The position numbers and the translations under genes are program-made. The notes below the pieces were generated by a model. The model ran no database searches. It had not been told where the DNA came from and saw nothing but the letters and a program-made list of their open reading frames with translations. Below, in pieces: positions 1-5,699 of a stretch of 5,699 bases of DNA (positions within the stretch are counted from its first letter, which is position 1; each line of letters begins with the position of its first letter). This stretch comes from Acidobacteriota bacterium (GTDB lineage: Bacteria > Acidobacteriota > Blastocatellia > Pyrinomonadales > Pyrinomonadaceae): the NCBI GenBank assembly GCA_013140875.1, contig JABFSB010000535.1, positions 1 to 5,699 of the forward strand. Direction: 5' to 3'.

Positions 1-987
1 GTTCAGACCCAGCCGTTTTTCCCGAGTATCTGGAGGTGGGTCATCCGCAGTCCTGAAAACAAGGAAACGCGGCATTTGGTCACAGCTTTTGTTCCGGTAA
101 CGACCGACGGCACAGTTACCAAAATATTCACGGGAACTAAGGATTATTTTCTGGTCTCTCACCTTGCCGAATCGCTGCGAGGTGCTGACGGACGAGAGAT
201 CGATCTGGTAAACCTGATCAATTTCAGTAATTACCGTCCTCTCAGGTTCTTTGTTAAACCGCTGTCGATCCCGATCCTGCACTCGCTGCATTTCTTCAAC
301 ACCATCACGGCGAATTATGGCTTGGCGATCATTATTTTCACTTTCTTGTTCTATTCGCTGCTGTTTCCGCTTAGGTGGTCGCAGTCGAAATCGTTCAAGA
401 AAGCTTCGGCAAACGCGCCGAAGATGCAGGAGTTGCAAAAGAAAATAAAGGATTTGCAGGCGAAGGGCGTGCCGACCGACGACCCACGGATGCGCGAGCT
501 GCAAATGCAGCAGCTGAAGATGACCAAGGACGCGTTGCCGATAGGCGGCTGTCTGCCGATGCTGCTGCAATTCCCTCTGTTGTTTGCTTTTTACACTTCT
601 ATCTCGATTGCCTTGGACGCCCGGCAGGCTCATTTCATGTGGATCCCGGATCTGTCGGCGGCCGATCCGTTTCATGTTCTCGAGTTCGGTTTCGCCATCT
701 CGATGATTCTGTCGATGAAGTTCACGCCGACTGCCGCCGCCGTCACGCCCGAACAGCAAATGCAGCAGAAGATGATGACCTGGCTGATGCCTGTTATGAT
801 GCTGTGGGTAATGTGGACCGCGCCGGCCGGCTTGCTGCTCTATTGGTTCTTCGGCAACATCGTCAGCTTTGGCCAGCAGATGATCATCAACCGGCTAAAC
901 AAAACCAACCAGCCGCCGGCGGCCGAGGTGGTGGAAACTGTGCCGAAGGACGCGAAGAAAGTTAAGCCGAAGCTGAGCACTTCTTAA
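1..987 (+). CDS. yidC: Membrane protein insertase YidC (5'-truncated by window edge)
   Basis: YidC/Oxa1/Alb3 insertase, which inserts and folds proteins in the inner membrane alone or with SecYEG. The reading frame is open from base 1, so the gene starts outside the window; the TTG at 76 is internal. Of the 328 residues visible, about 1-85 are the end of the large periplasmic domain and the interfacial helix. About 106-123 form the first insertase helix, ending in Phe-Pro-Leu-Arg. About 125-175 are the charged, Gln/Lys-rich cytoplasmic hairpin. The Gly-Gly-Cys-Leu-Pro-Met segment (about 182-187) opens the next helix. Two further hydrophobic segments lead to Ala-Pro-Ala-Gly-Leu-Leu-Leu-Tyr-Trp (about 274-282), the family's C-terminal signature. 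The tail of about 30 residues is Lys-rich, as in ribosome-contacting YidC tails. The Arg usually found in the middle of the first insertase helix (E. coli R366) appears to be Tyr here (codon 352-354). The next gene, jag, starts 77 bases downstream. Family assignment is near certain. Confidence 0.96.
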   Translation, partial: VQTQPFFPSIWRWVIRSPENKETRHLVTAFVPVTTDGTVTKIFTGTKDYFLVSHLAESLRGADGREIDLVNLINFSNYRPLRFFVKPLSIPILHSLHFFNTITANYGLAIIIFTFLFYSLLFPLRWSQSKSFKKASANAPKMQELQKKIKDLQAKGVPTDDPRMRELQMQQLKMTKDALPIGGCLPMLLQFPLLFAFYTSISIALDARQAHFMWIPDLSAADPFHVLEFGFAISMILSMKFTPTAAAVTPEQQMQQKMMTWLMPVMMLWVMWTAPAGLLLYWFFGNIVSFGQQMIINRLNKTNQPPAAEVVETVPKDAKKVKPKLSTS

Positions 988-1011
988 CGGAACGAGAACA
1001 CTCTTGTCCGC

Positions 1012-1068
1012 ATGAGTGCGAAGCACGAACAAAGGTTTGCCGAACCGGCCGTGAAAATTTCGATATGA
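1012..1068 (+). CDS. Possible 18-codon upstream ORF overlapping the jag start
   Basis: In the 77-base gap between yidC and jag an ATG at 1012 opens 18 codons. The ORF ends in a TGA at 1066-1068 that overlaps the jag ATG at 1065-1067, giving an ATGA junction. The predicted peptide begins MSAKHEQRFA and resembles nothing I recognise. No clear Shine-Dalgarno sequence precedes it. jag itself also lacks a good one, so re-initiation from this ORF is conceivable. An overlap of this sort also arises by chance, so this is a candidate only. Confidence 0.2.
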   Translation: MSAKHEQRFAEPAVKISI

Positions 1069-1514
1069 CCGAAACCTGTAAAAACGCCGAAACTTTTCTC
1101 TCGGAGCTGGTCGACGATCTTGGCCTGAATCTGAAGGTTTCCGCCGAGATGACGGACGAGGGTTGCGCCCTGGATCTGCAGGGCGAGGATTCGCACTACG
1201 CACATGCCGAGAACGGTGAGTTGCTGGACGCTTTCGAGACTTTGCTTTTTCAAATCTACGGACGCCAACTCGACCGCGAACATCGTTTTGTCGTCGATGC
1301 GGACGGCTATCGCCAAACCCGCAAAAAAGAGCTTCAAGCTATGGCCCGCTTTGCCGGCGATCAGGTGCGAAAGAACAGTCGTCCATTTACCTTCGGTGTC
1401 CTCAACTCTACCGAGCGAAGGATAATCCACACAACATTGCAAACCGAAGAAGACCTCTTAAGCGAGTCGGTCGGCGACGGCCGCGAACGCAGATTGCAGG
1501 TAAGACTGAAGTAG
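1065..1514 (+). CDS. jag: Jag/KhpB-like RNA-binding protein with KH-like and R3H domains
   Basis: A 149-residue protein of the SpoIIIJ-associated (Jag, also KhpB/EloR) family, cytoplasmic and probably RNA-binding. Residues about 7-78 fit the Jag KH domain: a first helix with Phe-Leu-Ser-Glu-Leu, then beta strands, then Leu-Leu-Asp-Ala-Phe matching the family's Thr-Leu-Asp-Ala-Leu helix. Residues about 82-149 fit the R3H domain, with Arg118 and His122 in the Arg-x-x-x-His motif (RRIIH). The family's GxxG loop reads Ala48-Glu-Asn-Gly51, so its first glycine and basic residues are missing. The N-terminal Jag_N domain of Firmicute homologues (about 200 residues in B. subtilis) is absent. ATG 1065 is the only ATG/GTG/TTG in this frame after the stop at 963-965, which fixes the start, although no Shine-Dalgarno is visible. 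Position directly after yidC supports the call. The 3' end lies 16 bases from the end of the convergent hydrolase gene. Confidence 0.88.
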   Translation: MTETCKNAETFLSELVDDLGLNLKVSAEMTDEGCALDLQGEDSHYAHAENGELLDAFETLLFQIYGRQLDREHRFVVDADGYRQTRKKELQAMARFAGDQVRKNSRPFTFGVLNSTERRIIHTTLQTEEDLLSESVGDGRERRLQVRLK

Positions 1515-1530
1515 CGGCTACGGCGACGGT

Positions 1531-2361
1531 TTATTTTCGATCAATGGCTTGTACAAAAGTTTTTATACCATCCAGGTAAAGCCTTTCGTTCGCGTTCACC
1601 AAATCGTTGTGACCAGCTCCTTCTACCCAAAGAGCCTGTTTCGGTTCTTTCGCTCCTTCGAATAGACGCCGACCGTGGTACACGGGAATCGTCCAATCAT
1701 TCGTGCCGTGAATTATAAGCACCGGACATCTAACCCTTTCGATTTTCCTAATATTTTCAAACTTGTCGAAGGGCAAAATAGGGTAGCGAGTAACAACGCG
1801 AAACGCGCTCGTGAAGGTACTCTCCAAAACGAGACCCGCAACGGGTCTGCGAGATGCAAGATCGACCGCGACACCGCCGCCAAGTGATCTACCGTGGAGG
1901 ATTATTGTTTTCGGGTCTACTTCTTTTTCAGTCACTAGATAGTCGTAAGCTGCGTCGATTGCCTCGTAGGCTTTCTCTTCTGAAGGTGATCCGCCGCTCG
2001 TTCCATATCCCGGATAGTCATAAGTCATAACATTGAAACCAAGATTGCGTAAACGCCAAACAAAGGGCTCGATCATTCCTATGTCCTCGGCATTCCCGTG
2101 ACTGAACAGAATCGTAAGAGTCGCTTGAGAACTCATTTCGTACCTCGCCGAGACTTCATCGCCGTTTCTTGTTTTTAGCTTGATGATATCTGCCGTATCC
2201 TTGTATGAAGAGTTTTGAGGCCGAAAGATCGCTCTATCCGCAAAGAAGACGGCGATCACTAGCAGGCCGAGAAAAACGCAAATGGGAATAAGGACGATCG
2301 CTCTAATCAGCCGTTTGAACGAGAACTCGCCGATGAAAAGTGCCTTTAGTATCGATTTCAT
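1531..2361 (-). CDS. Membrane-anchored alpha/beta hydrolase, BEM46/ABHD13-like
   Basis: A serine hydrolase of the alpha/beta fold, 276 residues from the ATG at 2361. A TTG at 2421 would lengthen it by 20 residues but would overlap the mnmE start, and those residues are not hydrophobic or domain-like, so the ATG is preferred. A basic N-terminus (Lys-Arg-Leu-Ile-Arg, about 16-20) precedes one membrane helix (about 21-41), so the catalytic domain is probably anchored at the membrane and faces the periplasm. The oxyanion-region motif is His88-Gly-Asn. The nucleophile elbow is Gly157-Arg-Ser159-Leu-Gly161. The acid is Asp222 in His-Gly-Thr-Asn-Asp, and the base is His251 in Gly-Ala-Gly-His-Asn-Asp. 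All triad members are present. Layout and length match BEM46/ABHD13/ABHD17-type hydrolases, whose bacterial substrates are mostly unknown (esterase, thioesterase or peptidase activity are all possible). It is transcribed against its neighbours, and sampled sequence lines are AT-richer (about 40-50% GC) than sampled lines in yidC and mnmE (about 48-62%). Confidence 0.9.
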   Translation of the reverse strand: MKSILKALFIGEFSFKRLIRAIVLIPICVFLGLLVIAVFFADRAIFRPQNSSYKDTADIIKLKTRNGDEVSARYEMSSQATLTILFSHGNAEDIGMIEPFVWRLRNLGFNVMTYDYPGYGTSGGSPSEEKAYEAIDAAYDYLVTEKEVDPKTIILHGRSLGGGVAVDLASRRPVAGLVLESTFTSAFRVVTRYPILPFDKFENIRKIERVRCPVLIIHGTNDWTIPVYHGRRLFEGAKEPKQALWVEGAGHNDLVNANERLYLDGIKTFVQAIDRK

Positions 2362-2412
2362 TAGAATCTGTTCTGATTTCGCGCCAGACTTAATAATGCG
2401 CGGAGAGGCATT
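2362..2412. promoter_or_regulatory. Divergent intergenic region between hydrolase and mnmE
   Basis: Only 51 bases separate the two divergent start codons, so any dedicated promoters of both genes must lie here or within the opposing gene's start. An AT-rich TAATAAT at 2391-2397 could be a -10 element for mnmE, but I see no good -35 at the right distance. No convincing promoter is visible for the hydrolase direction. The assignment rests mainly on geometry. Confidence 0.35.
2402..2408 (+). promoter_or_regulatory. Shine-Dalgarno site of mnmE
   Basis: GGAGAGG lies four bases before the ATG at 2413. It is the strongest ribosome-binding site seen in the window and fixes the mnmE start. It also argues against extending the opposite-strand hydrolase to the TTG at 2421. 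Confidence 0.7.
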
Positions 2413-3786
2413 ATGTTGCAAACCATAGTCGCACTTGCTACTCCCTTGGGCCGGAGCGGTATCGGCGTGGTGCGCTTGAGCGGCGGCGAAAGTCTTTCGT
2501 ACACCACTCGTTTGTGCGGCGAGAAGGATCTAAATCTCGAGCCGCGTCACGCCTCGCTCAAAAGTATAGTCGACCTTGAAAAAGGTGAAGTGATCGACGA
2601 AGCGATCATGACCTACTTCAAAGCCCCGCACTCATTCACCGGCGAAGACATAGTCGAGATCAGTTGCCACGGGTCGCCCGTTTTGTTGCGATTGGTGATA
2701 GATTCGTGCCTGAAGCTTGGCGCTCGAATGGCCGAGCCGGGCGAGTTTAGCTTGCGGGCGTTGGCGAACGGGCAGATGAACCTTGCCGAGGCGGAGGCGA
2801 TCCGTGACCTCATCGATGCTCAGACAGCGGCATCGGCCCGCCAGGCAGTTCGGCAAATGCGTGGCGAGTTTTCGAATACGCTGCATCCGGTCAAGGACGG
2901 TTTGCTCGATGCTATCGTAGTTCTCGAATCGGCACTGGAATTTGTCGAGGACGATCTGCCTGAGGTACAGGCCGCCGGTATAAGACAAAAGCTCGCCGCC
3001 ATTGCCGACGACATCGGCCGCATTGCCGCGACGTTCAAGGCGGGCAGACTGATTCGCGATGGGCTGCGTGTGACATTGGTCGGTCGGCCGAATGTGGGCA
3101 AATCAAGCCTTTTCAACGCATTTCTCGGCTCGGACCGGGCCATCGTCACCGAGATTCCGGGAACGACCCGCGACCAGATTCATGAACGCTTTGTCGTCAA
3201 CGACATTCCGGTCTCGCTTATGGACACCGCCGGTTTACGCGACACGGAGGATCTTGTCGAAAGCATCGGCGTCGAACGCTCGCGGATGGCAATGGCCGAC
3301 TCTGATCTGGTCGTTGTCCTTATCGATGGATCGGAAGAGTTGACCGCCGAGGATTTAGAGATTCTAAACAGTGTCGAAGCCCTTCCGCACATTATCGCCG
3401 TAAACAAAATCGACAAGATCGAACACGGAAAGTTGAGCGCGATTATCGGTTCCGTCAATGAAGGCCGATCGGCCGAAATCGTCGCCGTATCCGCAAAGCT
3501 TGGAACGGGCATCGAGTCGCTAAAAAACGGGATCGTTACACGCTTCTCGCCGGACACCGCTGCGGGCTCCGGTTTTCTTGTCACCGACGCCCGCCATCAC
3601 GACCTGCTCGTCCGGGCCAAAGCCGAGATCGAATCGTCAATCGCATTGCTCGATCAAAAAACGAGTGAAGAGATCGTCCTCATCGGCCTTCACAACGCCC
3701 TTCGATACCTCGGCCAAATAACCGGCGAAACCACGACCGAGGACATGCTCACCAAAATCTTTTCTACTTTCTGCATTGGAAAATAG
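2413..3786 (+). CDS. mnmE: tRNA uridine-5-carboxymethylaminomethyl modification GTPase MnmE
   Basis: Complete MnmE (TrmE), 457 residues against 454 in E. coli. With MnmG it adds the carboxymethylaminomethyl group to C5 of the wobble uridine U34 in tRNAs reading NNA/NNG codons, using folate-derived one-carbon units and GTP; it acts in the cytoplasm. Residues about 1-118 are the folate-binding N-terminal domain, beginning with the typical Thr-Ile-Val-Ala-Leu-Ala-Thr-Pro. A helical domain follows, interrupted by the G domain at about 217-380. The GTPase motifs are G1 GRPNVGKS at 224-231 (its Asn is the potassium-coordinating type), G2 GTTRD at 250-254, G3 DTAG at 271-274, G4 NKID at 331-334 and G5 SAK at 360-362. 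The protein ends in the invariant Cys-Ile-Gly-Lys, so both ends are intact. In many genomes mnmE follows yidC-jag directly; here a reversed hydrolase lies between. MnmG is not in the window. Confidence 0.98.
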   Translation: MLQTIVALATPLGRSGIGVVRLSGGESLSYTTRLCGEKDLNLEPRHASLKSIVDLEKGEVIDEAIMTYFKAPHSFTGEDIVEISCHGSPVLLRLVIDSCLKLGARMAEPGEFSLRALANGQMNLAEAEAIRDLIDAQTAASARQAVRQMRGEFSNTLHPVKDGLLDAIVVLESALEFVEDDLPEVQAAGIRQKLAAIADDIGRIAATFKAGRLIRDGLRVTLVGRPNVGKSSLFNAFLGSDRAIVTEIPGTTRDQIHERFVVNDIPVSLMDTAGLRDTEDLVESIGVERSRMAMADSDLVVVLIDGSEELTAEDLEILNSVEALPHIIAVNKIDKIEHGKLSAIIGSVNEGRSAEIVAVSAKLGTGIESLKNGIVTRFSPDTAAGSGFLVTDARHHDLLVRAKAEIESSIALLDQKTSEEIVLIGLHNALRYLGQITGETTTEDMLTKIFSTFCIGK

Positions 3787-3812
3787 ATTCCGCAAACTAA
3801 CGAGCGGCCTAT

Positions 3813-3841
3813 TTGTTCTAAACTGCGCCGCCGTGTATTTT
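3813..3841 (+). promoter_or_regulatory. Candidate sigma70-type promoter for the DUF3179 gene
   Basis: In the gap after mnmE, TTGTTC (3813-3818) and TATTTT (3836-3841) are separated by 17 bases, the ideal spacing for a housekeeping promoter. The matches to consensus are weak (3 of 6 and 4 of 6). Transcription would begin near 3848, leaving a very short leader before the ATG at 3865. If real, it rules out translation from the TTG at 3841. Confidence 0.3.
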
Positions 3842-3864
3842 TGGAGCAAAGGATTTGGTGGCGA

Positions 3865-5007
3865 ATGAAGAAACTTTTCTATCTGGGAATCATTGTATTT
3901 GTTGCCCTTGAGATACTTGGTGTCTATCTGATAATGCCGTTTCCCGGCAGCCAGAGATCGAACAATGTGGATATCGCATTTTTCTTTCACTCATGGCGAT
4001 GGGTTTTTCGTGCCGTGCTTTCGATCTTGATTCTGGTTAGCGGAATTGCCGTCGTCAAAAACTCAAAGCTTCACCTCCTCGCCGTGTTGCCGTTGGTACT
4101 TGTCGCTTTCCTGACCAACTTTCAATTCGCGGCGGATAGAATGTTTCGCGAGCCTAACGAGGTGATCATGAAATCGGCGGCGGAGAGTTCGATCGAGTTG
4201 GACAGGCAGATCGTCGGTGTGTTCAAGGACGGCGAGGCGAGGGCGTACCCGATACAGTTCATCGCGTACCATCATAAGGTCCAGGATAAGATCGCCGGCG
4301 AGCCGATCCTGGTTACCTATTGCACCGTTTGCCGAACAGGCCGCGTTTTTGCGGGATCGATCGGAAAGGAAACCGTTACGTTTCGTCTCGTCGGAATGGA
4401 TCGATTCAATGCGATGATCGAAGATTCCGCAACGCGAAGCTGGTGGCGGCAAGCGAACGGCGAGGCTGTAGCAGGTAAATTGAAGGGCGAAAAATTGACC
4501 GAGTTTCAATCCAAACAGATGACGCTTGCGAAATGGCTCGACCTCTATCCGCAAAGTTTGGTGATGCAGCCTGATCCCGCATTCGCCGACCAGTATCAAT
4601 CGTACGCCGAATATGAAAATGGAAAGGGCGGCGAGCTTACCGGCCGCAGCCTTAACTCATGGGAGGATAAGTCCTGGATCGTTGGAATTACGATTAAAGA
4701 TGCGTCAAAGGCCTTTGATTGGAATAAGTTGAGCCAGGTCCGAATCATCAACGACAGCATCGGAGGGGTTCCTGTTGTGTTGGTCCTTGCCGAGGACCGA
4801 AACAGTTTTTTTGCCTTTGAACGCTCGTCAAACGACGATGTTTTCGTCATGGATAACGACCAACTCGTTTTGGGCGAAAACAGATATGATCTGCTGGGAC
4901 TGCCGGTCGGACATAACAGCTTGCCGCTAAAACCGGTAAACGCGTATCAAGAGTTTTGGCATAGTTGGCGAACATTTCATCCGGATACATTTACCGATAC
5001 GGAATAA
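3865..5007 (+). CDS. DUF3179 domain membrane protein
   Basis: A 380-residue protein. The N-terminal part holds three predicted membrane helices at about 4-24, 46-65 and 69-89. The rest is a DUF3179 domain, a family without an established biochemical role. Its hallmarks are visible: Ala-Arg-Ala-Tyr-Pro-Ile (125-130), paired His136-His137, a Val-Thr-Tyr-Cys-Thr-Val-Cys segment with Cys153 and Cys156 (CxxC), Ser-Trp-Trp-Arg-Gln (192-196) with Gly-Glu-Ala-Val-Ala-Gly following, and a Trp-Leu-Asp-Leu-Tyr-Pro end. The second half (from about 271) repeats the pattern of the first (from about 115) without the cysteines. The CxxC could bind a metal or act in redox, which is inference. The ATG at 3865 is chosen because the first membrane segment begins right after it with Lys-Lys and a GGTGG lies just upstream; the in-frame TTG at 3841 adds eight unremarkable residues. 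The gene is 78 bases after mnmE and may be transcribed from its own promoter. Confidence 0.88.
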   Translation: MKKLFYLGIIVFVALEILGVYLIMPFPGSQRSNNVDIAFFFHSWRWVFRAVLSILILVSGIAVVKNSKLHLLAVLPLVLVAFLTNFQFAADRMFREPNEVIMKSAAESSIELDRQIVGVFKDGEARAYPIQFIAYHHKVQDKIAGEPILVTYCTVCRTGRVFAGSIGKETVTFRLVGMDRFNAMIEDSATRSWWRQANGEAVAGKLKGEKLTEFQSKQMTLAKWLDLYPQSLVMQPDPAFADQYQSYAEYENGKGGELTGRSLNSWEDKSWIVGITIKDASKAFDWNKLSQVRIINDSIGGVPVVLVLAEDRNSFFAFERSSNDDVFVMDNDQLVLGENRYDLLGLPVGHNSLPLKPVNAYQEFWHSWRTFHPDTFTDTE

Positions 5008-5020
5008 GCGATTTAGCAAC

Positions 5021-5699
5021 TCAAAGGGTTGTAAGGAACTCGTCGACGGCAACTTCCAGAGCACCGCCGATGGCCGATCCCATCGGTTCGCCGGCTTCCA
5101 CCGACCAGCCTTCGAATTTGCCGACGATGCTGCGGCCGATCGCTTCGTACATCGGTTCTTTAATGTACTTCCAGCCGTAAACCAGCCGGCCGCTTATTAT
5201 TACCCGTGGAACGCCAATGCCCATGATCACGTTTGCGATGCCGATGCCCAAATAATCGCCGATCTTTTCCAGCGTACGGCGTGAGCGGTTGTCGCCGTTC
5301 TCTGCCTTGCTGACGATCTCGACAAAACGCGGTACGCTTTCGCCGCGTCCCGGCGGACGATCGCCGAGATAAAGCGAAGCTGCCGACGCGGCGGAAGCAT
5401 ACTTTTCCCAACAGCCGCGGTTGCCGCAAACGCATGGTTTGCCGCCTGCCACGATCGTCATATGGCCGAACTCGCCCGCAATCCAGAGGCCGGAACCGCT
5501 GCCGCGAAAAACGTCGCCGCCGATTACCAGGCCGACGCCGATCCCTGTCCCCGAACGGACAAGAATAAAGTTGCTCATCAGACCTTCGTCCGTCCGACGG
5601 ATGCGGACACGGGCTTCGTACATGGCGGCGGCCGTCGAATCATTTTCGACGATAACCTTTACTGATTCGTTTACCTGAAGCTTGTCCGCGATCTGAACG
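5021..5699 (-). CDS. ROK family protein, kinase or repressor (N-terminus beyond window edge)
   Basis: The C-terminal 225 residues of a ROK (repressor, ORF, kinase) protein; the frame is open to the right edge, so the ATG at 5623 is internal. Visible features, counted from the first full codon, are Glu18-Asn-Asp20, which carries the probable catalytic-base Asp; the phosphate-binding Ser-Gly-Thr-Gly-Ile-Gly-Val-Gly loop at about 49-56; Gly-Glu-Phe-Gly-His79 (the ExGH sugar-binding motif); and Cys89-x-Cys91-Gly-x-x-Gly-Cys96, which with His79 forms the family's structural zinc site. Intact catalytic and zinc residues fit a sugar kinase such as glucokinase. ROK repressors of the NagC/XylR type often keep the same residues and differ by an N-terminal helix-turn-helix that would lie outside the window. 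The sugar cannot be named. The gene ends 13 bases from the convergent DUF3179 gene. Confidence 0.93.
   Translation of the reverse strand, partial: VQIADKLQVNESVKVIVENDSTAAAMYEARVRIRRTDEGLMSNFILVRSGTGIGVGLVIGGDVFRGSGSGLWIAGEFGHMTIVAGGKPCVCGNRGCWEKYASAASAASLYLGDRPPGRGESVPRFVEIVSKAENGDNRSRRTLEKIGDYLGIGIANVIMGIGVPRVIISGRLVYGWKYIKEPMYEAIGRSIVGKFEGWSVEAGEPMGSAIGGALEVAVDEFLTTL

Noticed and set aside
375..965. A 196-codon open frame inside yidC in another frame
   Set aside because: It lies wholly within YidC, is rich in Ala/Arg/Asp as expected from a shifted GC-rich frame, and shows no recognisable domain.
984..1442. A 152-codon open frame antisense to jag
   Set aside because: The sense strand encodes a recognisable R3H protein; the antisense product has no family features.
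1513..1524. Inverted repeat GTAG-CGG-CTAC as an intrinsic terminator
   Set aside because: The stem is only four base pairs with a three-base loop and no immediate U-tract, so it is too weak to call.
2362..2421. N-terminal extension of the hydrolase from a TTG at 2421
   Set aside because: It would overlap the mnmE start on the other strand, uses a rare start, and the added residues precede a clear Met followed by a membrane anchor.
3787..3864. Riboswitch, small RNA or mnmE terminator in the gap after mnmE
   Set aside because: The gap is 78 bases and I see no strong hairpin or conserved motif; only a weak promoter-like pair of hexamers stands out.
4063..4599. A 178-codon open frame antisense to the DUF3179 gene
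   Set aside because: The sense frame has conserved DUF3179 motifs throughout; the antisense product resembles nothing and is a composition shadow.
5421..5678. Plus-strand open frames over the ROK gene
   Set aside because: The minus strand carries the ROK glycine-rich and CxCG motifs; the plus-strand products are Pro/Arg-rich shadows.

Overview
The window looks like ordinary chromosome from a Gram-negative-type bacterium of moderate GC. The gene order yidC, jag, mnmE is the widespread replication-origin-proximal cluster (rpmH-rnpA-yidC-jag-mnmE). The mixed GC and the YidC sequence style, with Leu/Phe-Pro-Leu-Arg at the end of the first insertase helix, suggest Acidobacteriota, perhaps Blastocatellia. 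This assignment is inferred from memory of the family and is low confidence. No rRNA, tRNA, insertion sequence, CRISPR array or prophage part is visible.

Layout, left to right. At 1-987 (+) is the C-terminal 328 residues of the membrane insertase YidC, cut by the left edge. At 1065-1514 (+) is a short Jag/KhpB-type protein with a KH-like half and an R3H half. At 1531-2361 (-) is a membrane-anchored alpha/beta hydrolase of the BEM46/ABHD13 type, convergent with jag. At 2413-3786 (+) is a complete MnmE tRNA-modification GTPase. At 3865-5007 (+) is a three-helix membrane protein with a DUF3179 domain. At 5021-5699 (-) is a ROK-family protein (sugar kinase or repressor), cut by the right edge and convergent with the DUF3179 gene.

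YidC and Jag are commonly encoded together and linked to membrane protein insertion and RNA binding. MnmE works with MnmG (not in the window) to modify U34 of certain tRNAs. The hydrolase sits in the opposite direction between jag and mnmE, so jag and mnmE cannot share one simple sense transcript without running antisense through it. It also looks AT-richer than its flanks, which suggests a later insertion into an old cluster. The DUF3179 and ROK genes have no evident functional link to the others.

I found no convincing new multi-gene system. The points most worth a second look are protein-level: a YidC whose first insertase helix lacks the usual hydrophilic-groove arginine, a Jag whose KH GxxG loop is degraded while its R3H motif is intact, the reversed hydrolase, and a possible 18-codon ORF whose stop overlaps the jag start.
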